Shown here: positions 8,114 through 15,994 of the stretch, piece after piece
How positions within the stretch are numbered: the stretch's first letter is position 1
Layout of the letters: each line of letters starts with the position of its first letter
Assembly (NCBI GenBank): GCA_905215725.1
Contig: CAJMRD010000013.1
Span: forward strand, 1-29,713
Length of the DNA: 29,713 bases
Reading direction: 5' to 3'
Source of the DNA: an uncultured bacterium
GTDB taxonomy: Bacteria; Actinomycetota; Coriobacteriia; Coriobacteriales; Coriobacteriaceae
Position numbers and translations under genes: made by a program
Notes under the pieces: model-generated
What the model was told of the DNA's origin: nothing
Seen by the model: the letters and a program-made list of their open reading frames with translations, nothing else
The model's database searches: none

Positions 8114-8251
8114 GTGCCAGAAAAAAGGGGCATGGCCTTCATCGGTTTCCTTCGCGGAAAGGCGGTTTTATACACATGGCTGCAAAAGAAATTCGCCGCG
8201 CAAAGCTGCGCGAACGAATGTTTGGTGATCGGGCGTTTTACGCGGAGATGA
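8114..8251 (+). promoter_or_regulatory. Candidate leader ORF overlapping the MATE start
   Basis: A perfect AGGAGG (8099-8104) lies 9 nt before a GTG at 8114. That GTG opens a 45-codon frame (MPEKRGMAFIGFLRGKAVLY...) overlapping the first 76 nt of the MATE gene in another frame. The MATE ATG itself has only a distant AAAGG, in a possible small hairpin (TTTCC 8146-8150 with GGAAA 8156-8160). This may be a regulatory leader peptide or a chance frame. No homology is recognised. Confidence 0.3.
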
Positions 8252-9615
8252 TCTCCGTCGTCGTGCCGATCATCATTCAGAACACGTTATCCAACGTCGT
8301 CAGCCTGCTGGATAACGTGATGGTCGGGCGCGTCGGCACGCTCCAAATGTCGGCGGTTGCGATTATCAATCAGCTTCTCTTCGTGTTCAATCTGTGTATT
8401 TTCGGCGGTTTGGCCGGCGCTGGCATTTTTGCCACCCAATACGCCGGCGCGCACGATCACAAAGGTGTTCGCGACTGCTTCCGCGTAAAGTGGATGATCT
8501 CGCTATCCATGCTGGCCTGCGCGCTGGCCGTATTCATCGCGCTCCCCAAGCAGCTCATCGGCATGTATCTGGCGGAGGAAACGGCGCAGGCAGATGCGGC
8601 CGCAACGCTCGGTTTCGGCATGGATTACCTGACCGTGATGCTCTGGGGGCTGCTGCCCTTCGGCGTAACGCAGGTCTATGCCAGCACGCTGCGCGAGGTG
8701 GGCGAAACGCGGCTCCCGATGCTGGCCAGCGTGGCGGCGATTCTCGTCAACCTTGTGTTCAATTATTTCCTGATTTTCGGCAAATGCGGTTTCCCGGAGA
8801 TGGGTGTAACCGGCGCGGCGATTGCGACGGTGCTTTCCCGCTATATCGAAACGGCGATCATCGTGGTCTATACGCATACCCGAAAGGAATATTTTCCCTT
8901 TATTCACGGCGCATACCGCAGCCTGCGCGTTCCGAGTCCCCTGATGAGCGGCATTTTGCGCCGGGGCACGCCGCTGCTGGTCAACGAATTTTTGTGGTCA
9001 TCCGGCATGGCGGTGCTGCTTCAGTGCTATTCCGTGCGCGGGCTTGACGTTGTGGCCGCCTGCAACATCGCCACGACGGTGAGCAACCTCTTTAAGGTCG
9101 TCTTCCTGTCGATGGGCAACGCCGTGGCCATCATGGTGGGGCAGGCGCTCGGCGCGAACGATATCGAGCGGGCAAAAAACTGCACATGGCGATTGATGAC
9201 GGCGGCCGTCGGTTCAAACCTGTTTATGAGCATTCTGCTGATTCTCTTTGCGCCTTCCATCCCGCATATTTACAATACGGAGCCGCACGTTCGGCAGATT
9301 GCAACGCAGCTTCTCTATGTCATCGCCATGATGATGCCCGCCTATTCGTTTTCGCATTGCTGCTACTTTACGCTCCGCTCCGGCGGCAAGACGATCATCA
9401 CGTTTTTGTTTGACAGCGTATTTACCTGGTGCGTCAACGTGCCGACGGCGTGGCTTCTGGCCTATCGAACGGGCATGGGCATTGTGCCGCTGTATTTCTG
9501 CGTGCAGGCGCTGGAGCTGATCAAGGTCGTCATCGGCTTTGCGCTGGTCAAAAAAGGCGTGTGGATTCACAACATCGTTGCGCCGGTAGCGGAGAAGGAA
9601 GCGGCCGAAAAATAA
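8176..9615 (+). CDS. MATE-family multidrug/toxin exporter
   Basis: The 479-residue protein has about twelve hydrophobic helices and the MATE fold layout. The N-terminal bundle contains VVPIIIQNTLSNVVSLLDNV, where family members keep an N-Q-pair and a small-residue pattern. The second half repeats the arrangement from about residue 250. It is an inner-membrane cation-coupled antiporter of the NorM/DinF type, and the substrate cannot be read from sequence. It has its own promoter and converges on recX with a shared terminator, so it is probably transcribed alone. The start at 8176 is the first in-frame ATG; MFGDRAFY at 8218 is an alternative because the ribosome site is poor. Confidence 0.92.
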   Translation: MAAKEIRRAKLRERMFGDRAFYAEMISVVVPIIIQNTLSNVVSLLDNVMVGRVGTLQMSAVAIINQLLFVFNLCIFGGLAGAGIFATQYAGAHDHKGVRDCFRVKWMISLSMLACALAVFIALPKQLIGMYLAEETAQADAAATLGFGMDYLTVMLWGLLPFGVTQVYASTLREVGETRLPMLASVAAILVNLVFNYFLIFGKCGFPEMGVTGAAIATVLSRYIETAIIVVYTHTRKEYFPFIHGAYRSLRVPSPLMSGILRRGTPLLVNEFLWSSGMAVLLQCYSVRGLDVVAACNIATTVSNLFKVVFLSMGNAVAIMVGQALGANDIERAKNCTWRLMTAAVGSNLFMSILLILFAPSIPHIYNTEPHVRQIATQLLYVIAMMMPAYSFSHCCYFTLRSGGKTIITFLFDSVFTWCVNVPTAWLLAYRTGMGIVPLYFCVQALELIKVVIGFALVKKGVWIHNIVAPVAEKEAAEK

Positions 9616-9630
9616 AACCGCGCATATCAA

Positions 9631-9667
9631 AAAAGCAGGGGGCGACGTTCGGTCGTTTCCTGCTTTT
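9631..9667. terminator. Bidirectional terminator between MATE gene and recX
   Basis: AAAAGCAGG (9631-9639) pairs with CCTGCTTTT (9659-9667), and an inner CGAC/GTCG stem extends it. Both flanks give T-tracts, so it can serve both convergent genes. Confidence 0.75.
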
Positions 9668-9669
9668 GC

Positions 9670-10293
9670 TTATTCCTGTTCGTCCTTCAACGCTTCCAGC
9701 GCCTGCCGCGCCTCCGCATAGCCGTAGCCGCGCCGCGCAAGCGCGGCAAAAATTTTCTGCCTGTCTTTGGGGTCTGAGAGGTTCTTGCCGGAAGCGGCCT
9801 TTCTGGCCGCTTTGAGCGCGCCGGAAAGCATATCGTCGTGGTCGATGGCCGACAGGGCTTCGTCAATGGCCTCGCTGTCTACACCCTTCTGGCGAAGCTC
9901 CATGCGGATGCGGCGCGCGCCCATGCCCTTTGTCGTGCGCGAAGCCGCCCACTGCTCGGCGAAATCCGTATCGTTGATATACCCGGCCTCGTCAAGGCGC
10001 GCCATCACGCGGGCAATCGTCCGCTCCGAATAGGCGTTCTTGCGCAGGGCATCCGCGATTTCCTGCTGGGTTCTTGAGCGCATGGCCAGCAGCGCAACGG
10101 CTTTTTCCATCGCAAACGGATAGGACCGTTCTCGCAGAAATGAATCGAACGCCTCGCGGTCAAACGGCGTTCCGCCGCGATAGGGGCGCTCCTTGAGCAT
10201 GGCGCGCGGCATCACAAGGGTTTCGCCGGTGGAAAGAACCAAGGTGGCGCGCCCGTGACTGCGTTGAACGCTGATGAGTTTGGTTTCCATCAT
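9670..10293 (-). CDS. recX: RecX-family regulator of RecA
   Basis: The 207-residue product matches RecX in size and three-helix repeat architecture. The central segment SRTQQEIADALRKNAYSERT and the following RLDEAGYINDTDFAEQW are characteristic. RRIRMELRQKGVDSEAIDEAL forms the next repeat. RecX proteins bind RecA filaments in the cytoplasm and limit recombinase activity. The start ATG overlaps the stop of the upstream pncB fragment as TGATG, so recX is translationally coupled to nicotinate phosphoribosyltransferase in the source genome. The start could be either of two consecutive ATG codons. Confidence 0.88.
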   Translation of the reverse strand: MMETKLISVQRSHGRATLVLSTGETLVMPRAMLKERPYRGGTPFDREAFDSFLRERSYPFAMEKAVALLAMRSRTQQEIADALRKNAYSERTIARVMARLDEAGYINDTDFAEQWAASRTTKGMGARRIRMELRQKGVDSEAIDEALSAIDHDDMLSGALKAARKAASGKNLSDPKDRQKIFAALARRGYGYAEARQALEALKDEQE

Positions 10294-11621
10294 CAGGCCT
10301 TGCTGCGCCGCTCTTCGAGCATGCCGCGCTTGAGCTCATAAAGGTGCTTGGACAGATCAACCTTGTAGCGATGAGGGCTGTGCAGACGCTTGTATTCATC
10401 CCAGAAGGTTTCCATTTCGCGCTTGGCGTATTCGGAAATTTCGGAGAGCGTCGGCAGCGTATAAACCAGCTCGCCGTTTTCAAAGATCGGCGCAAGCAGC
10501 GGGCGAACCTCATAATCGCAGAGCGTCATCTTTTTCCACGTGTTTTCGGGATCGAAGATTTCAAGCGGTTCGCCGGAGGAATAATCCTCGTCCTCCAGCG
10601 CAATCAGATCCGCCAACGCTTTTCCGCTGAGCCTGTCGTAGAAGCGATAGAGGCGCTTAACGCCCGGATTGGTGATCTTCGCCGGGTTCTCGGAAATCTT
10701 GATGCGCGGCTCAAATTTGCCGTTCACCTCTTCGGCGGAGAGCTTATACACGCCGCCCAGCGCAGGGTTATCCATGCTGGTAATCATGCGCGTGCCCACA
10801 CCCCAGACGCTGATCGCCGCGCCCTGCGCCTTCAAATCCCAGATAACCTCTTCATCCAGGTCGCCGGAAGCAAAGATTTTCGCATTCGGGAAACCGGCCT
10901 CGTCGAGCATCTTGCGCGCGTGATCGAGCTTGCCAATGGCCATGCCAATGTGGGCATCGGTCGACACGCCAATGCCCACGCCCAGCTCGGCGCAGCGCTC
11001 GGCAATCTTGCGGCATACGGCCCAATGCTCAGTGTCGACACCGTGTTCAAGACTATGGTTGTTGATCTCGATAATCTTGTGCTTGGCCTTAGCTGCCAAC
11101 AGCACCTCGTCGATATCGAACGGCACACCCGAACGCCCCGTGTGACCCAGCATGAACACCTTGGGGTGCTCCAGGGCATTGATATACATCTCGGTCGTCT
11201 GGGCCAGCGTCGCGCCCTCAGCAATCTGCGGATTATGCACGCTTGCAACCAAATAATCCAAATTACGCGTAACCAAATCGAACAGCGAATGCTGACGGCT
11301 GTACGAATCGCCGGCAATATCGAGCGTGACAGGAGTGTCCTCGCCAAACAGGCTTCCGTCCAGCGAAACGATATCGGCCTCGGCACCACGCAGCACCAGC
11401 ACGCCGCTCCAAATGCGCGGCCAGATATCCTGGTTGATAAAGAACTGGTAACTGCGCAGGTCATTGGGGCAAGCCGTAACCATAGAGCTCAAATGGTCGG
11501 CAGATCCGAGCACCTGCAGACCACGCTCTGCCGCCCAGTACACATTCTCCTCAATGGTCGAATATGCATGCGCAGAGAACATCGTATGGGTATGAATGTC
11601 ACAAGAAAGCAGGTAGGGCAT
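10293..11621 (-). CDS. Chimeric ORF: PHP-domain phosphohydrolase N-half joined to nicotinate phosphoribosyltransferase C-half
   Basis: Residues 1 to about 232 of this 442-residue frame are an almost complete YcdX-like PHP phosphoesterase. Its metal ligands are visible: H10/H12, D42-H43, E81, H129, H160 and D222/H224. From about residue 246 the sequence is instead the C-terminal half of nicotinate phosphoribosyltransferase, with KIFASGDLDE and VWGVGTRMITS, which bind the PRPP phosphates, and a normal C-terminus. The N-terminal half of that enzyme (about 270 residues) is missing. The 5' side carries an AAGGAG site and coriobacterial neighbours; the 3' side is coupled to a Bacillota recX. I know of no natural fusion of this kind. 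The frame is most likely an artefact joining two genes from two organisms, each half being real. Confidence 0.85.
   Translation of the reverse strand: MPYLLSCDIHTHTMFSAHAYSTIEENVYWAAERGLQVLGSADHLSSMVTACPNDLRSYQFFINQDIWPRIWSGVLVLRGAEADIVSLDGSLFGEDTPVTLDIAGDSYSRQHSLFDLVTRNLDYLVASVHNPQIAEGATLAQTTEMYINALEHPKVFMLGHTGRSGVPFDIDEVLLAAKAKHKIIEINNHSLEHGVDTEHWAVCRKIAERCAELGVGIGVSTDAHIGMAIGKLDHARKMLDEAGFPNAKIFASGDLDEEVIWDLKAQGAAISVWGVGTRMITSMDNPALGGVYKLSAEEVNGKFEPRIKISENPAKITNPGVKRLYRFYDRLSGKALADLIALEDEDYSSGEPLEIFDPENTWKKMTLCDYEVRPLLAPIFENGELVYTLPTLSEISEYAKREMETFWDEYKRLHSPHRYKVDLSKHLYELKRGMLEERRSKA
10880..10925. other. Probable chimeric join between two genomes
   Basis: The switch from PHP to nicotinate phosphoribosyltransferase falls within residues 233-248 (HARKMLDEAGFPNAK). 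The stretch ARKMLDEAGFP fits both families: the helix after the last PHP metal ligands and the helix before SGDLDE. A short identical run there could mislead an assembler. Confidence 0.75.
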
Positions 11622-11721
11622 CAGGTCTCCTTATCTGGCACGGCCGTCGCTTATATTCATTGTACGCATAGCCTTCGATAGTCGTAAAACCACTCCATCC
11701 CAAAGACACAACGTCCATGAC

Positions 11722-11752
11722 AACGGGGTCCGGCTTAACACCAAACCCCGTT
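11722..11752 (-). terminator. Possible terminator of the aminotransferase gene
   Basis: AACGGGG (11722-11728) pairs with CCCCGTT (11746-11752). There is no clear T-run, so termination is uncertain. The rest of the 165-nt gap before the PHP gene shows only a possible TACAAT -10 box on the minus strand. Confidence 0.35.
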
Positions 11753-11786
11753 TCACGTAAAACATTGTAGGCAGAGCGCTTTACTT

Positions 11787-12971
11787 TTAACGATACTCGT
11801 CCGCCAACTGTTTCCAAGCGGGTAGCGAATTGACAATCGTTTCGTAGCTCACGCAATAGCCCAGGCGGAACCAACCCGGCATACCAAAGCTGTCCGAGGG
11901 AACCGCAAGCAACTCATACTTCTTTGCGCGCTCGCAAAACGCATTCGCATCGGGCTCGAGTGCCTTCACCCACAGGTAGAAAGCACCGTCCGGCTCAACA
12001 TAGGTATAGCCGTAGTCCGTCAAAGCATCGGTGAGCGCCGTGCGGTTGCGGACATAGGCCCCGACATCACTCGGCTCATCGATGCAATCGATGATCACGC
12101 GCTGAAAGAGTGCCGGTGCGCATACAAAACCCAGCGTACGGGCAGCGCCCGCAACAGCCGGCATCAGACGGGCAGCCTGCGGATTTGTGTTGGGAACCAA
12201 GATCCACCCCACGCGCTCACCCGGCAGCGACAGCGACTTGGAATACGAGTAGCACACGATGGTGTGCTCGTAGATCGAGGGCACCCAAGGCACCTCGGCA
12301 CCGTACACGATCTCGCGGTACGGCTCATCCGAGATGAGCATAATCGGATTCTCGGGATCGCGCTGAGCGTTGGCCTCGCGCAGAACATTGGCCAGTCGCG
12401 TCAGCGTGTTGCGTGTATATACGGCACCAGTCGGATTGTTGGGCGAGTCGATGATGACGGCAGTCGTCTTATCGGTAATCGCCTTGAGCACGTTGTCCAC
12501 GCTCAGCTGGAACGTATCTTCATCGGCGAGCGCCTCAACACACGTACAGCCGGCCTTCTCAATCCAAACGCGATACTCCGGAAAGTACGGGGCGATAACA
12601 ATAACCTCGTCGCCCGGGTTCGTAACGGCGTTGAGCGTGCAGGTGAGCGAAGCCGCGGCACCCACCGTCATAAAGACGTCCTTACCCTCATAGTTCGTTC
12701 CAAAGCGGCGGTTGAGCGATTCGGCGACGGCTGCTCGACATTGCGGCAGGCCCGGAGCGGGGGTGTAGCCGTGCAACTGGTCACTCGGCAGCTCCAGGGC
12801 CTTCTTAATGGACTCCGCCACAGCAGCGGGTGCCGGAACGCTCGGATTGCCCAGCGAAAAATCAAATACGTTTTCCGCACCGATCTGCGCCTTGCGCTCA
12901 AGGCCATAGCTAAAAATCTCACGGATGATGGAGCTTTCCGCACCGCGAGCATACATAGTTTCGTTGATCAT
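11787..12971 (-). CDS. Class I/II pyridoxal-phosphate aminotransferase
   Basis: From the ATG at 12971 the product is 394 residues, normal for fold-type I aminotransferases. NNPTG (178-182), the cofactor-contacting SDEPY (D215) and SYSKSLSLPGERVGW with the Schiff-base lysine K245 are all present. The chosen start MINETMYARGAESS has GAAAGGGG upstream. A longer frame to 13070 reads through the palindrome at 13032-13091 and is rejected. The N-terminal region fits aspartate/alanine-type aminotransferases that pass an amino group to 2-oxoglutarate; the substrate cannot be fixed. The gene appears monocistronic, with a possible TACAAT -10 box at 13001-12996 on the minus strand. Confidence 0.9.
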   Translation of the reverse strand: MINETMYARGAESSIIREIFSYGLERKAQIGAENVFDFSLGNPSVPAPAAVAESIKKALELPSDQLHGYTPAPGLPQCRAAVAESLNRRFGTNYEGKDVFMTVGAAASLTCTLNAVTNPGDEVIVIAPYFPEYRVWIEKAGCTCVEALADEDTFQLSVDNVLKAITDKTTAVIIDSPNNPTGAVYTRNTLTRLANVLREANAQRDPENPIMLISDEPYREIVYGAEVPWVPSIYEHTIVCYSYSKSLSLPGERVGWILVPNTNPQAARLMPAVAGAARTLGFVCAPALFQRVIIDCIDEPSDVGAYVRNRTALTDALTDYGYTYVEPDGAFYLWVKALEPDANAFCERAKKYELLAVPSDSFGMPGWFRLGYCVSYETIVNSLPAWKQLADEYR

Positions 12972-13031
12972 CTGTTCCCCTTTCGCATAGGCGCTATTGT
13001 ACGCTTTAGCCGAGCAAAGTGCCGCAGCAAT

Positions 13032-13091
13032 GTTGATTGGGGACAGACTTAAATGCGTGAAAACGCTCATTTAAGTCTGTCCCCAATCAAC
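13032..13091. repeat. 24-bp perfect inverted repeat (REP-like palindrome)
   Basis: Bases 13032-13055 pair perfectly with 13068-13091 around a 12-nt centre that has its own CGT/ACG pairing. The arms contain GGGGACAGACTTAAATG. There is no T-run on either side and no flanking gene in the element. It looks like a mobile palindromic unit rather than a terminator. Only this copy is seen in the window. Confidence 0.8.
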
Positions 13092-13111
13092 AGACGGCCC
13101 CATATCGCTCA

Positions 13112-13149
13112 AAAGAAAAAGCCTCCGCAGGTTTCCCCGCGGAGGCTTT
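13112..13149 (-). terminator. Terminator of ftsH
   Basis: AAAGCCTCCGC (13118-13128) pairs with GCGGAGGCTTT (13139-13149). On the minus strand the stem is followed by TTTTTCTTTT. Confidence 0.88.
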
Positions 13150-13160
13150 CGCCACAAAGA

Positions 13161-15296
13161 CTATTTGTCGGCGTCGGTGTCGGCATCGACGACGGCATGG
13201 TCATCGTCAGCATCATCGGATGCGGCTTCGGCATCCTCCTGCATGGCCGCCTGCGCAAAGGCCGCGGCATCAGCCGCCAGCTCCTCCTCGCTCATTCGAG
13301 GCACGCGCTTCTTGGTCGGCATGCCGGCCGCCTTGGCATTGCGCTCCTCCTTGGCCGCCAGGATATCACCCTCGCGCTCAAGGTAGGCATTCCACTCGTT
13401 GTCGAGCAGGGCGTTCACGGCGTCACCTTCGACGGTCTCGCGCTCAAGCAGCACCTTCGCCATCAGATCGAGCTGATCGCGACGGGCGTCCAGGATCTCG
13501 ACCGCACGACGATGGGCCTCACGCATGATGCGCTGAACCTCGATATCGATGCGGCGCGCCGTCTCCTCGGAGTAATCCTGATGATCGGCGTAATCGCGAC
13601 CGAGGAACACCTGATGTTGCGCCTCGCCAAACACTTGCGTGCCCAGCTCCTCGCTCATGCCCAGGCGCGTGACCATCTCGCGCGCCATCTTGGTTGCGCG
13701 CTCCAGATCGTTGCTCGCGCCCGACGTAATGTCATCGCACATGAGCTCCTCGGCAACGCGACCGCCCAAGAACACGGCGAGCTCGTCGAGCATCTCGTTC
13801 TTGGTCTTGAGGAAGTGGTCCTCCTGCGGAAGCTGCAGCGTGTAGCCCAGCGCCTGGCCGCGGCTGACGATCGAGATCTTGTGGACCGGATCGGAGTGCT
13901 CCAGGATGTGGCCCACCAGGGCGTGACCGCTCTCGTGGTAGGCAATCGTGGTGCGCTCGGCCTCGGTCATCACGCGACCCTTGCGCTGCGGTCCGGCAAT
14001 CACGCGCTCCATCGATTCCTCGACCTCGTCCATCGAGATCACGGAACGATGACGGCGAGCGGCCAGCAACGCAGACTCGTTGAGCAGGTTCGCCAAATCG
14101 GCACCAGTAAAGCCAACGGTCATCTGGGCGAGCTTCTCAAACTTAACGTCCTCGTCCATCGGCTTGTTCTCGGCATGCACGCGCAAGATCTGCTCGCGGC
14201 CCTTCACATCCGGACGGTCGACCGTAACCTGACGGTCAAAACGGCCGGGACGCAGCAATGCCGGATCCAGGATGTCAGGACGGTTAGTCGCAGCGATCAG
14301 GATGACCGACTCGCTTTCCTCAAAGCCGTCCATCTCGACCAGCAGCTGGTTGAGCGTCTGCTCGCGCTCGTCGTGACCGCCGCCCAAGCCGGCTCCGCGC
14401 TGACGTCCCACGGCATCGATCTCATCGATGAAGATGATCGACGGGGCCTGGGACTTGGCCTCCTTAAAGAGGTCACGCACACGGCTGGCGCCGACACCTA
14501 CGAACATCTCGACAAAGTCGGAACCCGAGATGCTAAAGAACGGCACGCCCGCCTCGCCGGCAACGGCCTTGGCCAGCAGCGTTTTACCGGTGCCCGGAGG
14601 GCCAACCAGCAACACGCCACGCGGGATCTTGGCGCCCAGCTTGCGATAGCGATCCGGATCGCTCAAAAAGTCACGGATCTCCTCGAGCTCCTCGACTGCC
14701 TCGTCCACGCCGGCAACGTCTTCAAACTTGACCTTGGGGCGTGTGGCCTCGTTGGTCTTGGCGTTGGTCTTGCCAAACTGCATGTTCCTGTTGTTGGCGC
14801 CCATCATCTGGCGCATAAAGTAGAACATGATGGCGATAAGGGCGATCGTCGGAAGCACACTCATCGCCAAGTCGCCCCAAAAATCGGGATCGTTGGTGTT
14901 GACGATGTACTTGGTATCGGGGTGCTCCGCCATGAGCTCGGCAAGCGAATCGGAGCCGACATAGGTCGAGGAGAAGCTCTTGAGCTCGCTCGTATCGCCC
15001 TTGTCCTTCTTCGTCTTCCAGTAATGACCCGTCACGCTTCCGTCTTGAACCGTATAGGTCAGATCTTCGACGCGATCCTGCTTGATGGCGCTGACCATCT
15101 CGCTCGTCGCGAGCTTAACGGTATTGCTGGAGCTGGCAAAGCCGGAACCCATATTAAAGAAGGCATAGCCCAGAAGCGCGCAAGCCAAAAGAAAATACAG
15201 CCAGCCCGTACGCGTGGGCTTCTTGCCTCCGGGCATCCCCGGGATCTTTGGGTCCCGGGGAGTCTTGGAATTGTTGTCGTTACGGTCGTCGGGCAT
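13161..15296 (-). CDS. ftsH: ATP-dependent zinc metalloprotease FtsH
   Basis: The 711-residue membrane protease unfolds and degrades membrane and short-lived cytosolic proteins. A first membrane helix (about residues 32-50) and a second (about 140-160) flank a small external domain. The AAA module has Walker A GPPGTGKT near 230, Walker B IIFIDEIDAVG and the second region of homology ATNRPDILDPALLRPGRFDR. The peptidase zinc site HESGH lies near 452. The last 40 or so residues are very acidic (DDADDDHAVVDADTDADK), a low-complexity tail. The start lies 1 nt after the hpt stop, with the GGAGG ribosome site inside the hpt end, so hpt and ftsH are co-translated. The tilS-hpt-ftsH order is common in Gram-positive bacteria. 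Confidence 0.97.
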   Translation of the reverse strand: MPDDRNDNNSKTPRDPKIPGMPGGKKPTRTGWLYFLLACALLGYAFFNMGSGFASSSNTVKLATSEMVSAIKQDRVEDLTYTVQDGSVTGHYWKTKKDKGDTSELKSFSSTYVGSDSLAELMAEHPDTKYIVNTNDPDFWGDLAMSVLPTIALIAIMFYFMRQMMGANNRNMQFGKTNAKTNEATRPKVKFEDVAGVDEAVEELEEIRDFLSDPDRYRKLGAKIPRGVLLVGPPGTGKTLLAKAVAGEAGVPFFSISGSDFVEMFVGVGASRVRDLFKEAKSQAPSIIFIDEIDAVGRQRGAGLGGGHDEREQTLNQLLVEMDGFEESESVILIAATNRPDILDPALLRPGRFDRQVTVDRPDVKGREQILRVHAENKPMDEDVKFEKLAQMTVGFTGADLANLLNESALLAARRHRSVISMDEVEESMERVIAGPQRKGRVMTEAERTTIAYHESGHALVGHILEHSDPVHKISIVSRGQALGYTLQLPQEDHFLKTKNEMLDELAVFLGGRVAEELMCDDITSGASNDLERATKMAREMVTRLGMSEELGTQVFGEAQHQVFLGRDYADHQDYSEETARRIDIEVQRIMREAHRRAVEILDARRDQLDLMAKVLLERETVEGDAVNALLDNEWNAYLEREGDILAAKEERNAKAAGMPTKKRVPRMSEEELAADAAAFAQAAMQEDAEAASDDADDDHAVVDADTDADK

Positions 15297-15297
15297 C

Positions 15298-15846
15298 TTA
15301 CGAATAAACCTCCGGTTTCAAAATGCCCAGATACGGAAGGTTGCGATAGCGCTCGGCATAGTCGAGGCCGTAGCCCACCACAAAGGCATCGGGGCAATGG
15401 GTTCCAACATACTTGGGCGTGATGGCCGAGACGCGGTCCTCAACGTCCTTCCACAGGAAGGCGGCGACCTCCAGAGAAGCGGGCTTGCGGCTCTCGAGGT
15501 TCTTCATCAGATACTTGAGCGTCAGGCCCGAGTCCAGAATGTCCTCGACGATCAGCACGTCGCGACCGCGGATGTCGATATCCAGGTCCTTAATGATACG
15601 CACGATACCCGAGGACTTCACACCGTCGCCATAGCTCGAAACAGCCATGAAATCGATGTTGGTCGGCAGCTCGATCTTACGCATCAGGTCGCCCATAAAG
15701 ACAACAGCGCCGCGCAGAACCGCGATCAGCACCAGATCCTTACCCGCGTAGTCGCGAGTGATCTCCTCGCCCAGGCGAGAAACGATGCCGTCGATATCCT
15801 CCTGCGTAAACAGAACCTTCTCGATATCCGGATGTTGAGAAGCCAT
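15298..15846 (-). CDS. hpt: Hypoxanthine phosphoribosyltransferase
   Basis: The 182-residue enzyme salvages hypoxanthine (and often guanine) by adding ribose-5-phosphate from PRPP, giving IMP or GMP. The PRPP-binding motif VLIVEDILDSGLTL is at residues 97-110. The flexible-loop segment SSYGDGVKSSG is at 70-80, and AFLWKDVED is further on. Length and order are standard. GAAAGGG precedes the ATG. It sits between tilS and ftsH on the same strand. A possible promoter in the 148-nt gap upstream is TGGAAA, 18 nt, TAGAAT (the -10 box at 15909-15904 on the minus strand). Confidence 0.96.
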   Translation of the reverse strand: MASQHPDIEKVLFTQEDIDGIVSRLGEEITRDYAGKDLVLIAVLRGAVVFMGDLMRKIELPTNIDFMAVSSYGDGVKSSGIVRIIKDLDIDIRGRDVLIVEDILDSGLTLKYLMKNLESRKPASLEVAAFLWKDVEDRVSAITPKYVGTHCPDAFVVGYGLDYAERYRNLPYLGILKPEVYS

Positions 15847-15934
15847 GACAACCCTTTCTTGTGCTTAATCGCCCACACACCGCCGTATGGACGCGAACTA
15901 CACATTCTAGCAGCGCACGGGGTATATTTTCCAG

Positions 15935-15955
15935 CCCGCGCACCATCAGCGCGGG
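15935..15955 (-). terminator. Weak hairpin after tilS
   Basis: CCCGCGC (15935-15941) pairs with GCGCGGG (15949-15955). No T-run follows, so it may only attenuate or process the tilS-hpt transcript. Confidence 0.3.
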
Positions 15956-15994
15956 AATACCGTCAACGCCGCACAGAACAGCTGGTGCGAGGGG

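Noticed and set aside
12972..13070. N-terminal extension of the aminotransferase
   Set aside because: It is encoded by the palindrome and the promoter region; the ATG at 12971 has a proper ribosome site.
13032..13091. CRISPR array
   Set aside because: Only one palindrome is present, with no regularly spaced repeats, and none occur elsewhere in the window.
13053..15422. A 789-codon plus-strand frame opposite ftsH
   Set aside because: FtsH has all its motifs on the other strand; this frame is a high-GC shadow, and its first codons lie in the palindrome.
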